Source: Halorubrum tebenquichense DSM 14210 (GTDB lineage: Archaea; Halobacteriota; Halobacteria; Halobacteriales; Haloferacaceae). From it: a DNA stretch of 64,000 bases. The translations under genes and the position numbers were made by a program. The notes below the pieces were generated by a model. That model had not been told where the DNA came from and did no database searches. It saw nothing but the letters and a program-made list of their open reading frames with translations. Of this stretch, positions 26,553 to 34,404 are shown in pieces (within the stretch, counting starts at the first letter, position 1; each line of letters opens with the position of its first letter). The stretch is from positions 1 through 64,000 of the forward strand of contig NZ_AOJD01000027.1 in the NCBI RefSeq assembly GCF_000337415.1. Reading direction: 5' to 3'.

Positions 26553-29407
26553 TGCTGGGTCCCTCCATTAGGGTGGGTCGGTTGCGGCGTTGCGGCTACT
26601 GTCGTTGGGGTGGTTGGTGGTGTCATTATGTCGGGTTGTGGATGCGATTGATCGTGGCTGTGCGGCTGTCGGCTGTCGGTAGGCATGAGTATCGGACACA
26701 TGGTGTCGTGAGCGGTGTCGATGGGGACGGTGGCGATTGATATTGGCGGGCGTCTGTCCCAGCCAGCGCGAGAGCGCCACCACGTGTGGGCTGGGCCCAG
26801 AATGGACGGCCTCGTGGAGGTAGGTGACTGTCGGTGCGTCGACGACGAGGTCGCGGGCTGGTCGCTATGGTACGGAAGCCACGCTGTCACCGGTGGTATC
26901 CGCTGATCCAGTGAAACTGACTCCATCGTCGTCCACCGACGGTGGCCGTCGATCTGGACGGCGTGAACGCGGTCGAGAGCTTGGACGTCTTCCAGCCGAC
27001 GGTCATAGCTGCTCGCGGAGATGTCGGCCTGCTCGATCAGCGCGGTCCGACCGAGCGAGCCGTCGGCTTGGAGTAGGGTGGCGTACAGCTTGGTCGCTGT
27101 CGGCGTGAGCTTCGGGCGGAAGCGTGTTGCCGGCAGGGTGGCTGCCGCGCGTTCAACGTCGGCCGGTGTCGGTGTTTGTGCTTCGGAGAGCGCCCACAGG
27201 AGACTCACGACGACGTCGTACGGACACGCCCGGCGGGTGGTCTCCGATGGGCCGAATGAGCGGAGACAGAGCCGGACGAGTCGCTGTTTCTCACGGGGCG
27301 ACCACTGGGTGTTGTGGGCTGTCGCGATCTCGTCGATCACCCGTCGGATGGCGGGGTAGGTGGTGCCGTCGACGACGGGGATCTCGAGGGTGGGTGCAGC
27401 TTCGGTCCCGTCGGCGACCGCGTCTCGGACGGTAGCGAGTTCCTCGCGAAGGGCCGTGGTGATCTCATCGTGGAGCGCCGTGGCCGTTGGGCCGGCAATG
27501 ACCCACGACATCGTGAGATCTAGCTGTGCGTCGGGCTCGACTTCGTAGGGGAGTCGCCGGCACAACTTTGTAGGTCGGTCTTCGAACAGCAGTCGATACC
27601 CCGAGTGGATCCCGTAGGTGGACTGTTTGGGGACCGTCTTGGCGAGAAACTTACAGAGGTTCTGGAGGCGGGTGGTGGAGCGTGCGAGAGTAGCCGTGTC
27701 CGGAACCCGCAGTGTGGTCGTGAGATCGATTCCGGCTGCGTGATACAGCTGGGTGGCCGACGCGATGAGCCCGTGGAGATCTTTGAAGAGCTCGCTGCGG
27801 GCAGCGGTGTCGTTATTCTCTGTGAGTTCAGCCACTCGGGACAGCAGGCGATCCCGAACGGTCGTGATTCGCTCGCGCCACGCCTCGTAGGTAGTCTCGG
27901 CGTCGCTACACCAGCCAACTTGGCGGCCACGACGCAGCAGGCGACCGACTGCGTACTCGTGGGTGTCTTCGTCGAGTGCCTCGAACTTGTGGCCCAGTCG
28001 TTCCGGGGTGAGGATCTGCGAGAGTGCCTTCTCGCTGAGTAAGGCTCCTGCGAGACGTCCCAGGGTAGCTACGGGCCCGCCCCACTGGAGGACGACGAGC
28101 GTCTCTGTCTCGGTGTGGCTGAGGTACGCAACGCGGCCGTCCTCGAGGGTCGCGGGCTGGTCACCGACGAGGGTGATGGCGTCGTCGTGGGCAACCGTGG
28201 CGAATCGGTCGTGGAGTCGGCTGGCCGGAGTACTGTTGGGGCCGGTGAGCCACTGAACGTAGTCGGCAGCCGTGTCCGGAGTGCCGGTCGCCGCGACCCA
28301 CTCGTCTGGCGGTGTCGCCTCCGGGCCCCCCGGCCGCCGGGGCGACACTGTACTTGTAGCGTAGTGAGGGGTTGGAGTAAGTCGCTCGTCGAGCCGGCGC
28401 TGATCCGGGTGGATGAGCTCGTAATCGTCATCGAGACACGCTCTGGTAGCCCGCTGGCCCAGATCGGTGAGCTGGACCGTGTGCTGCGTTCCGCGACGAT
28501 TAACGGTGACCAGCCCGCGCGTTTCGAGATCGAGAACGTACCGACTGACGGTTCCGGCTGCGATATCGATTGCGTCGTCGGCGCTGAGGTCGTCGTACCG
28601 GCGGGCGTGCGTTGTCGTGAGATTCCCGAGGAGTCGGCGTTTGCCCGGTTCGGTATCGAGATCGCGGACGACGTCCCAGGCGGCCTCGGGAGTCTGTTCG
28701 CGGTGGGTGGTGTGGGGAGACCGATCCCGGCTCCCAGTAAGACCGAGATGGTACTCCGTCCAGTTGGGATACCGCCTCGACAGGTGACGGTGGAGTGCGG
28801 GCGAGACGACGACGCGAACGTCGAACCCGGCGGCAAGCACGGCGATCGCCGCGAGTGCGCGGACTCCCGTCCGGCGGTCGTCTACCTCGGTCCACGCCTC
28901 GCCGTCCAATTGGAGAATGAGGACGGTGGGCTGAGCGTCGAGTTCGCGATGGAGCGCGACCGGGCCTTTTGCGAGCGCGCCGAGGCTGGCGTTCACTGGG
29001 CCGCGGCCCGTGCCGATCGCGGTAACGGTCTCGGAGAGGTTCGCGTGGCGCTGGTGATGGTACGCCGACAGGGGCTCAGTGTCCGTATCGTAGGTGAGCG
29101 CACGCGCGGTGATCGCGCGGACGTACGCGACGGCTTCGGCGACGTCGTCGGTCCACGTGTTGTCTGTGTTCGACCACTCCGGGTGGAGGCGGGTGAGAAA
29201 TTGTGAACTCGCCCGCCATCGATCCTCGGTAGTGGTGGTGTCGCGGATGGCGCGTTCGGTGTGCGGTGTGAGCTTCTCGAGGAGGTCTGGAAGCCACTCG
29301 GTTAGGCGAGGTGACACCGCGGGACAGCGAATACCGTCGGTGGGAACGCCTGTGGGGCTGACGAGCCGAACCCCTCGGCTAGGGGTCGCGGGTTGGCGTG
29401 ACTGCAT
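26549..29407 (-). CDS. 952-residue protein with winged helices, unknown function
   Basis: Large protein, the core of the overlapping operon. Residues about 160-205 form an alpha/beta segment (TVLILQLDGEAW, FDVRVVVSPAL). Residues 255-322 form a winged helix ending VTVNRRGTQHTVQLTDLGQR. A second DNA-binding-like helix cluster lies near the C-terminus (TATKLYATLLQADGSLGRTA, then SASSYDRRLEDVQ). The last 130 residues are low-complexity, rich in Thr, Pro and His, and may be disordered. No Walker A, nuclease or polymerase motif is seen. Similar large genes are common on haloarchaeal plasmids and integrated elements (from memory), so it may control or replicate such an element. Confidence 0.65.
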   Translation of the reverse strand: MQSRQPATPSRGVRLVSPTGVPTDGIRCPAVSPRLTEWLPDLLEKLTPHTERAIRDTTTTEDRWRASSQFLTRLHPEWSNTDNTWTDDVAEAVAYVRAITARALTYDTDTEPLSAYHHQRHANLSETVTAIGTGRGPVNASLGALAKGPVALHRELDAQPTVLILQLDGEAWTEVDDRRTGVRALAAIAVLAAGFDVRVVVSPALHRHLSRRYPNWTEYHLGLTGSRDRSPHTTHREQTPEAAWDVVRDLDTEPGKRRLLGNLTTTHARRYDDLSADDAIDIAAGTVSRYVLDLETRGLVTVNRRGTQHTVQLTDLGQRATRACLDDDYELIHPDQRRLDERLTPTPHYATSTVSPRRPGGPEATPPDEWVAATGTPDTAADYVQWLTGPNSTPASRLHDRFATVAHDDAITLVGDQPATLEDGRVAYLSHTETETLVVLQWGGPVATLGRLAGALLSEKALSQILTPERLGHKFEALDEDTHEYAVGRLLRRGRQVGWCSDAETTYEAWRERITTVRDRLLSRVAELTENNDTAARSELFKDLHGLIASATQLYHAAGIDLTTTLRVPDTATLARSTTRLQNLCKFLAKTVPKQSTYGIHSGYRLLFEDRPTKLCRRLPYEVEPDAQLDLTMSWVIAGPTATALHDEITTALREELATVRDAVADGTEAAPTLEIPVVDGTTYPAIRRVIDEIATAHNTQWSPREKQRLVRLCLRSFGPSETTRRACPYDVVVSLLWALSEAQTPTPADVERAAATLPATRFRPKLTPTATKLYATLLQADGSLGRTALIEQADISASSYDRRLEDVQALDRVHAVQIDGHRRWTTMESVSLDQRIPPVTAWLPYHSDQPATSSSTHRQSPTSTRPSILGPAHTWWRSRAGWDRRPPISIATVPIDTAHDTMCPILMPTDSRQPHSHDQSHPQPDIMTPPTTPTTVAATPQPTHPNGGTQQ

Positions 29408-29439
29408 TAGTGATCACCAGGAGGTGGGGGTCTGGTGGA

Positions 29440-29910
29440 TCACTGTGGTCCCTCGTGGGATGCGCCACCATCAGAGCGAGCCCGTTCGCGAACGGCGTCG
29501 AGTAGTGAGGGTGGCTCCTCCGATGGTGAGTGGATTGGATCCCGTGGGGTTGGCGCGTCCGCGTGGACGTGTGGGGTTGTACTCGTCGTCGGGCTCGTGA
29601 CGACGGCGGTCGGATCCAGCAGGACGACCGTCGTCGATTGGATCTGGGTGTTCGTACACGTCCCAACGTGACCCGTGAGGACGTACTCGCGAACACCACG
29701 GGTGAAGACGGTCGGGTGTTCGTGGGCATCCGACCCGCACATGATGTAGCCGATCGCGTACGCGGACTCGCCCGCAGCCCGGTAGGCGTAGGCGGTGATG
29801 TCGTCGCCCTCGTTGAGGGTGCGGCCACAGACTTGGCAGGCGGGGTGGGTATCCAGCGGGATGCGCGCGAGTTGCTGGCGATCTGGGAGTTCGTCGGTGG
29901 ATCGGGTCAT
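29440..29910 (-). CDS. Zinc-ribbon protein of unknown function
   Basis: 156 residues from the ATG at 29910 (MTRSTDELPDRQ). CQVCGRTLNEGDDITAYAYR is a treble-clef-like half, with later Cys in GYIMCGSDAHEH and HVGTCTNTQ giving further ligands. The C-terminal 50 residues are Pro/Thr-rich and probably disordered. It overlaps the next upstream gene by 4 bp (ATGA). A DNA- or RNA-binding accessory role is likely, but no family is recognised. Confidence 0.7.
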   Translation of the reverse strand: MTRSTDELPDRQQLARIPLDTHPACQVCGRTLNEGDDITAYAYRAAGESAYAIGYIMCGSDAHEHPTVFTRGVREYVLTGHVGTCTNTQIQSTTVVLLDPTAVVTSPTTSTTPHVHADAPTPRDPIHSPSEEPPSLLDAVRERARSDGGASHEGPQ

Positions 29911-30224
29911 TCGTTCCCTCCCTCGCTGGTGGTGATGCCAGCTTGCCACGCTTGGCGGGCGGAGAGTGCGCGTCGGGCAGATTCTGTGAGTTGGTACCCT
30001 TTTGAGTCGGCGGCGGTGACGAAGTCGCGTTCAATGAGTCCTTCGAGTGCGTCGCAGACCTGGTTGTGGTTGATACTCTCGGTGTAGTAGTCGGAGAGTG
30101 CTTGGTGGAGTTGGTTACTCTCACAGGGATCCGTCTGTGCGAGTATCCAGAGCAGGTCGCGGTGGACGGCTGAGAGATCGGCGACCGGGTGGGTTGTGTC
30201 GCTCTCGGTGTGGGAGCTACTCAT
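29907..30224 (-). CDS. Winged-helix DNA-binding protein
   Basis: 105 residues from the ATG at 30224 (MSSSHTESDTTHPVADLSAV). A helix-turn-helix is visible at about 25-80: LSAVHRDLLWILAQTD, then ESNQLHQALSDYYTESINHN, followed by a wing (KGYQLTESARRAL). The fold matches small PadR/ArsR-like regulators. It overlaps both neighbours by 4-8 bp. As part of the operon it could regulate the cassette. Confidence 0.75.
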   Translation of the reverse strand: MSSSHTESDTTHPVADLSAVHRDLLWILAQTDPCESNQLHQALSDYYTESINHNQVCDALEGLIERDFVTAADSKGYQLTESARRALSARQAWQAGITTSEGGNE

Positions 30225-30402
30225 TATGTCCCTCCGCGGTATTATTGCTACTGCTGTGTGTCCTCGCACACGTTGTACAGATCGGGGCATCTAGGGTAGC
30301 GTCATACCCGTCGGCCTCGGTAGTACAGAGAGTACAGGTGGTACTGTTCGATCCGCCAGTCGTCTCGCAGGGCTTAAGCCCCGCAGTTGCCAGCATTAGC
30401 AT
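30217..30402 (-). CDS. Small double-CxxC protein
   Basis: 61 residues from the ATG at 30402; a GTG 18 bp upstream is an alternative start. CTLCTTEADG and APICTTCART give two CxxC pairs separated by 15 residues, a small zinc ribbon. It is the first gene of the leftward operon, facing the repressor-like gene to its right, and overlaps the following gene by 8 bp. Confidence 0.7.
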   Translation of the reverse strand: MLMLATAGLKPCETTGGSNSTTCTLCTTEADGYDATLDAPICTTCARTHSSSNNTAEGHNE

Positions 30403-30429
30403 GGTTCTGTGATCGGGCACAGAACCCGT

Positions 30430-30460
30430 CCCGGCTGGGTGCTACAACACCGCAGCCGGG
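30430..30460. repeat. Hairpin upstream of the leftward operon
   Basis: CCCGGCTG (30430-30437) pairs with CAGCCGGG (30453-30460), continued inward by GGTG/CACC with one bulged base and a 6-nt loop. It lies 28-58 bp upstream of the ATG at 30402 and could be part of an mRNA leader or an operator. Confidence 0.45.
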
Positions 30461-30537
30461 GTTTCTACGCTTTCTCACGAGCCGAGGGTTCGTCGCTGGG
30501 CTCTGTGAGTCCCAATAATATCGCTTGTAACTTATAG

Positions 30538-30588
30538 GTTCGGATAGTGTCTAACATAAATGGAAGTTCTAGACTACACTATCCGAAC
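30538..30588. promoter_or_regulatory. 13-bp inverted repeat, candidate operator
   Basis: GTTCGGATAGTGT (30538-30550) and ACACTATCCGAAC (30576-30588) are perfect inverted repeats with a 25-bp AT-rich centre. They lie between the divergent operon and the repressor-like gene, ending 32 bp before its ATG. The placement fits autoregulation plus control of the leftward operon. Confidence 0.6.
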
Positions 30589-30620
30589 TCATTACACACA
30601 TCACGATAGAAGTGGTAACT

Positions 30621-30917
30621 ATGCTGCGGCACTCTGGAAATTGGATGACGTTGGTTGATGATCGAATTTTAGAATATCTTCATGAGAATGAGGCTGCATC
30701 ACCCACAGAGATGATGAAAGGTGGTCCAATCAAATTTAGTCGAGCATATATCGGTAGGCGATGTAAAAAACTGAAAGAAGAGGGTTTACTCCGCGAAATT
30801 AGCGATGCAACGTATGTGATTACAGAAGATGGTGAAGCATATCTTAAAGGCTATCTAGATACTGAGGATTGGCAGTATATTGACGAAGGAAGCCACATGG
30901 ATAGCGATCATAATTAG
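30621..30917 (+). CDS. PhiH1-repressor-like winged-helix protein
   Basis: 98 residues from the ATG at 30621 (MLRHSGNWMTLVDDRILEYL). The pattern matches haloarchaeal phiH1 repressor-like regulators: HSGNWMT, an HTH with SPTEMMKGGPIKFSRAYIGR, a helix KKLKEEGLL and a wing ATYVITEDGEAYLKG. In virus phiH1 the repressor maintains lysogeny. Here it faces a six-gene operon across a perfect 13-bp inverted repeat, which suggests a similar switch for an integrated element. The GC content is lower than in the backbone, a sign of transfer. Confidence 0.8.
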   Translation: MLRHSGNWMTLVDDRILEYLHENEAASPTEMMKGGPIKFSRAYIGRRCKKLKEEGLLREISDATYVITEDGEAYLKGYLDTEDWQYIDEGSHMDSDHN

Positions 30918-31281
30918 ACTGAAAATGCTGTTACTGACCATTGAGTGTAGCCCTTACGTCTAGATTGTGTATCTTGAGGATCAGACGACACTCGCTCTTA
31001 TGTAGAACTGTGAAAAGACTGTATAGTTACACGTTCTCCAGTCGCGATCGACTCGCCGGCACGAGATGCCCCCTGTTTCGTCTGATTTCTCCTAATTATA
31101 GGCCCACAGTCGATATCGAGCCGCTTTCCGCACGCTCTCTCGTTGCCACAAGTTGTCGACTCCACCAACGATCAGGTACCTGCGGCCAGTCACAGACGGA
31201 CGAAACGTACTCTCCTCGTACAGGAGTCATAAAGTTACTCTCACCCCGTAGACGTACGTCGGCCGGATCGACTCCACCGAA
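30918..31281. other. Intergenic stretch at the island/backbone junction
   Basis: No gene is supported. The stretch separates the accessory island from aglF. No integrase, tRNA gene or duplicated attachment core was recognised at this edge. Confidence 0.5.
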
Positions 31282-32061
31282 CTACGAGTCGACGACAGCC
31301 TCGCTCGCGTCCGCTTCCTCCGTTTCCTCCTCTTCGCTCACGGCGTCGGCGAGTTCATCGAGTCGCTCCTCGGCTCGATCTCGGTCTTCGGGGTACCCGA
31401 CATCGATGCGCCAGCCGTCCAGCCGGATCGCGTCGATCGTGCGGCCGGACTGGATGAGGAGATCGATCGCGTCGGGAAGCTCGTACTCGCCGCGGTCGGA
31501 GGGCTGGACGAGGTGACACGCGTGGAAGATGGCGGGCGTGAACGTGTAGAAGCCGGTCATTACGAGGTTGCTCGGCGGATCGTCGGGCTTCTCGACGACC
31601 TCGACGACCTCGCCGTACTCGTTGGTGTCCAAGACACCGTACCGGGAGGCCTCCTCGTAGGGGACCTCTTCGACGAGGAACGCGGCGTCGGCGCGCTCCT
31701 CCTGCTGACGGCTTGCGACGTCGCCGAGGTTCCCGCGGAACACGTTGTCGCCGAGCATCAGCATGAACGGGCCGTCGATGTGGGGTTCCGCCTGAAGGAT
31801 GGCGTGAGCGAGACCGAGCTGTTCGCGCTGGTGGGCGTAGGTGATTGGGACGCCCTCGTACTCGTCGCCGTAGCGATCGATGATCTGCTCGGCCTTGTAG
31901 CCGACGACGACGACGAGTTCGGTCGCGCCCGCGTCGATCAGGTTGTCGAAGACGTCCTGAATGAGCGGCGTGCCGTTCACTTCGACGAGGACCTTCGGTT
32001 TGTCGTCGGTGAGCGGTCGGAGTCGCGTGCCCTTGCCAGCGGCGAGTACGACTGCTTGCAT
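31282..32061 (-). CDS. aglF: Glucose-1-phosphate nucleotidyltransferase (AglF type)
   Basis: 259 residues. The N-terminal nucleotide-binding loop reads VVLAAGKGTRLRPLTDDKPK, and LGDNVF, FLVEEVP, GWRIDVGYPED and related RmlA/GalU motifs follow in order. In H. volcanii AglF makes UDP-glucose for N-glycosylation. Whether UTP or dTTP is used here cannot be read from sequence. The C-terminal 20 residues are a Glu-rich tail. The gene marks the start of the backbone agl locus and is at the left edge of a glycan cassette of lower GC. Confidence 0.8.
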   Translation of the reverse strand: MQAVVLAAGKGTRLRPLTDDKPKVLVEVNGTPLIQDVFDNLIDAGATELVVVVGYKAEQIIDRYGDEYEGVPITYAHQREQLGLAHAILQAEPHIDGPFMLMLGDNVFRGNLGDVASRQQEERADAAFLVEEVPYEEASRYGVLDTNEYGEVVEVVEKPDDPPSNLVMTGFYTFTPAIFHACHLVQPSDRGEYELPDAIDLLIQSGRTIDAIRLDGWRIDVGYPEDRDRAEERLDELADAVSEEEETEEADASEAVVDS

Positions 32062-32204
32062 GAGTAGGCGGTGTTTGCGGGGTGGGAAATACTTTGTCGT
32101 CAGCGATCCGGATCTGAGAGTCGGAGAGTATCACCAATCGCTGTGATCGCCGGTTAGGTACTCTCGGTAGTCCGGGTCTGTGAACGTGAACGTCGCGAAG
32201 AAGG

Positions 32205-33101
32205 CTAACTCGTGGGCGCGGGGATGTCGTCGCGCTCCTCGCCGAAGAGGAACTCGTAGTAGTAGCCGAGGCCTCGACAGGTGAGCATCGCGAACGAGAG
32301 GAACGCGAACGCGAGTCGCGTGGCGAGAGACAGTTCGTCGCCTTCCTCGTCGTCGTTGCCCGATCCGCTCGGTCGCGGCGGGATTCCTGGGGTGCCGTAG
32401 CGTTCCGGGTAGTACCGTTGCTTCTGGCAGAAGCCGCGACCGACGCGGAAGTTCTTCTTCGCGAGCGATTCGAACCGCGTGCGTGCGGGATGGTAGACGA
32501 CTGCGTCCTCGGCGTAGCCTTGGTCGTAGCCCGCCTCGTGGACGCGCTCCCCGAACTCGCGGTCGCCGCCGGAGATGAGTCGGGCGTCGAAGAAACCGAC
32601 CTCCTCGAAGACTTCGCGACGGACGAGGAGGGCGCAGGTAGGGGCGTAATTCTCGTTTTCGAGGTACTGTTTTACCGGGAATCCGGTATGTGCGTTGTAT
32701 CTGCCGACGAGCGTGTCTTCCGGGAGTGTAAGTTCGACGTTACAGCCGAGGTAGTCGACACCCTGTTCGTCCATTGTTGCGAGAGCGGTTTCGAGCCAGT
32801 CACTGTCAACGGTTTCGTCGGCGTCGAGGAACGCGAGTACGTCGCCGTCAGCGTGTTGGAGACCCGTGTTTCGGGCGGCGTAGGAGCCTTGTATTTGTCT
32901 CTCACAATAGGATCTGATACGAGGATTGTTCGCTGTAAACGATTGGATTATCTCTGAAGTGTCGTCAGTAGACGCGTTGTCTACTACAACTACTTCACTA
33001 ATACTATCTTGCCGGAGAATATGATCAAGTGTATTGTTTATTCCCTCTGAATCATTGTAAACGGGGATGATTATTGTAAACTTCGGTTGAATATCACTCA
33101 T
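32205..33101 (-). CDS. Family 2 glycosyltransferase with C-terminal membrane segment
   Basis: 298 residues from the ATG at 33101. GT-A fold: TIIIPVYNDSEG, VVVDNASTDDT, then GDVLAFLDADETVDSDWLET (DxD-like metal site), and an acceptor region GGDREFGERVHEAGYD. A hydrophobic segment near the end (LATRLAFAFLSFAMLTCR) anchors it to the membrane, as in AglE-like enzymes. It is similar to the other family 2 enzyme at 37.7-38.5 kb, so the two may be paralogues that add different sugars. Donor and acceptor are unknown. Confidence 0.85.
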   Translation of the reverse strand: MSDIQPKFTIIIPVYNDSEGINNTLDHILRQDSISEVVVVDNASTDDTSEIIQSFTANNPRIRSYCERQIQGSYAARNTGLQHADGDVLAFLDADETVDSDWLETALATMDEQGVDYLGCNVELTLPEDTLVGRYNAHTGFPVKQYLENENYAPTCALLVRREVFEEVGFFDARLISGGDREFGERVHEAGYDQGYAEDAVVYHPARTRFESLAKKNFRVGRGFCQKQRYYPERYGTPGIPPRPSGSGNDDEEGDELSLATRLAFAFLSFAMLTCRGLGYYYEFLFGEERDDIPAPTS

Positions 33102-33111
33102 AAAATACAAT

Positions 33112-34326
33112 TCAGGTATTGTTCTTTAATAAGCCGTAGTCAGCATATTTTTGAGTTATACTTTGACAAAAGGTCTCCCATGTAGGCACAGCAGATTTAT
33201 TCGGCTTGTGTTCTGAGTTATCCAGTAAAGATTCAAATTTCTGACTCCACTGTGAAACATCAGGGGGCACAACAGACACTCCTGGTTCTCCTTCAACAAT
33301 TTCTCGAACCATAGTATCTGTCGATATTGCCACTCTTGCGCCAGCAACGTACGCTTCTAGTGGAACAAGACCGTATGCGACCCAAGCAGGATGGGCCAGT
33401 AAATCAGCCGCTACATAATACTCTGGTAGATCTTTTTCAGGAATATACCCCGCGAAAACAACAGAGCTCTCAATACCGACTTTTGAGACGAGTGACTTCA
33501 GTTTGTCTTCCTCCTTACCAGACCCACCAATGACCAATGTAACATCTTCTCGACCAGTCCGTCTACAGAACTCGGCAAATGATTTAATTAGTAATGTGTT
33601 TCTTTTTCTTCGATCCAGTCGACCCACATTCAAAATCATATGATCCGTATTGATATTTGGGAGTTCTCTTGGTTCAATATCAACACTAATCTTGAACCAG
33701 TCTTGACTGACGCCAGGTCTGACAACCTCTGGGTCAATTTCGTAACAAAACGATAGTTCAGATGCGACTCTGTCTGTGAGGGTTGTAACGATTTCACTCT
33801 CCTGTAGAGCCTCTTGACGGAGTCGTTCACGACACTCGTAGTATAACCGTTCTATAGGGGTGCTGTGGTAGTCCTGAAACGTAGCATGACCATCAATAGA
33901 CGAGATCTGTTGCTGATACCCTTCTTTTCGGGTATGTGGTTGTAATTTTGGATTATCGTCGAACCAGAAGGGTGATCCATTCACATGGCATGCGTAATTA
34001 ATATCTGTGCCTCGAGTAGCAAGATATACCTCAATGTCTTTGTAGTGAGAAATAACGAAGTCTAAACCATCCTTCAGAATTTGCGATCGGATATCACGAA
34101 CTTGTTTTAGTCGGTCTGTCTTTGGAACGTTTAATACCCTACCGCTATTGGGTATTTCTTGTATAGCTATATTATTTACTCCGACAGATTCACGAAAGTT
34201 TGGATAGTCCTTTTCAGGGTATATACGAACGGTATGGCCCCTTTCTCTGAGATCGCGGGCCTGTTCAAGAATTAAGCGTTCTGCACCACCAGGAGAGAGT
34301 GAAAGAGTAACCAATCCAATTTTCAT
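33112..34326 (-). CDS. Family 4-type glycosyltransferase (GT-B)
   Basis: 404 residues from the ATG at 34326 (MKIGLVTLSLSPGGAERLIL). The GT-B fold is shown by the N-terminal SLSPGGAER loop, the hinge MILNVGRLDRRKRNTLLIKS, IGGSGKEEDKLKSL, VVFAGYIPEKDLPEYYVAADLLAHP and the nucleotide-binding end GLVPLEAYVAGARVAIS (the expected E-x7-E is partly replaced). GC content is clearly lower than in the flanks, a sign of acquisition. It probably adds a sugar to the dolichol-linked or surface glycan. The specificity is unknown. Confidence 0.85.
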   Translation of the reverse strand: MKIGLVTLSLSPGGAERLILEQARDLRERGHTVRIYPEKDYPNFRESVGVNNIAIQEIPNSGRVLNVPKTDRLKQVRDIRSQILKDGLDFVISHYKDIEVYLATRGTDINYACHVNGSPFWFDDNPKLQPHTRKEGYQQQISSIDGHATFQDYHSTPIERLYYECRERLRQEALQESEIVTTLTDRVASELSFCYEIDPEVVRPGVSQDWFKISVDIEPRELPNINTDHMILNVGRLDRRKRNTLLIKSFAEFCRRTGREDVTLVIGGSGKEEDKLKSLVSKVGIESSVVFAGYIPEKDLPEYYVAADLLAHPAWVAYGLVPLEAYVAGARVAISTDTMVREIVEGEPGVSVVPPDVSQWSQKFESLLDNSEHKPNKSAVPTWETFCQSITQKYADYGLLKNNT

Positions 34327-34404
34327 TAGTTGCGATAAGATGTTCACCCAATAAGTAATTTCTTGAATTACACCAGATAGTGGTAGTGAAAAATATAATA
34401 GTAC

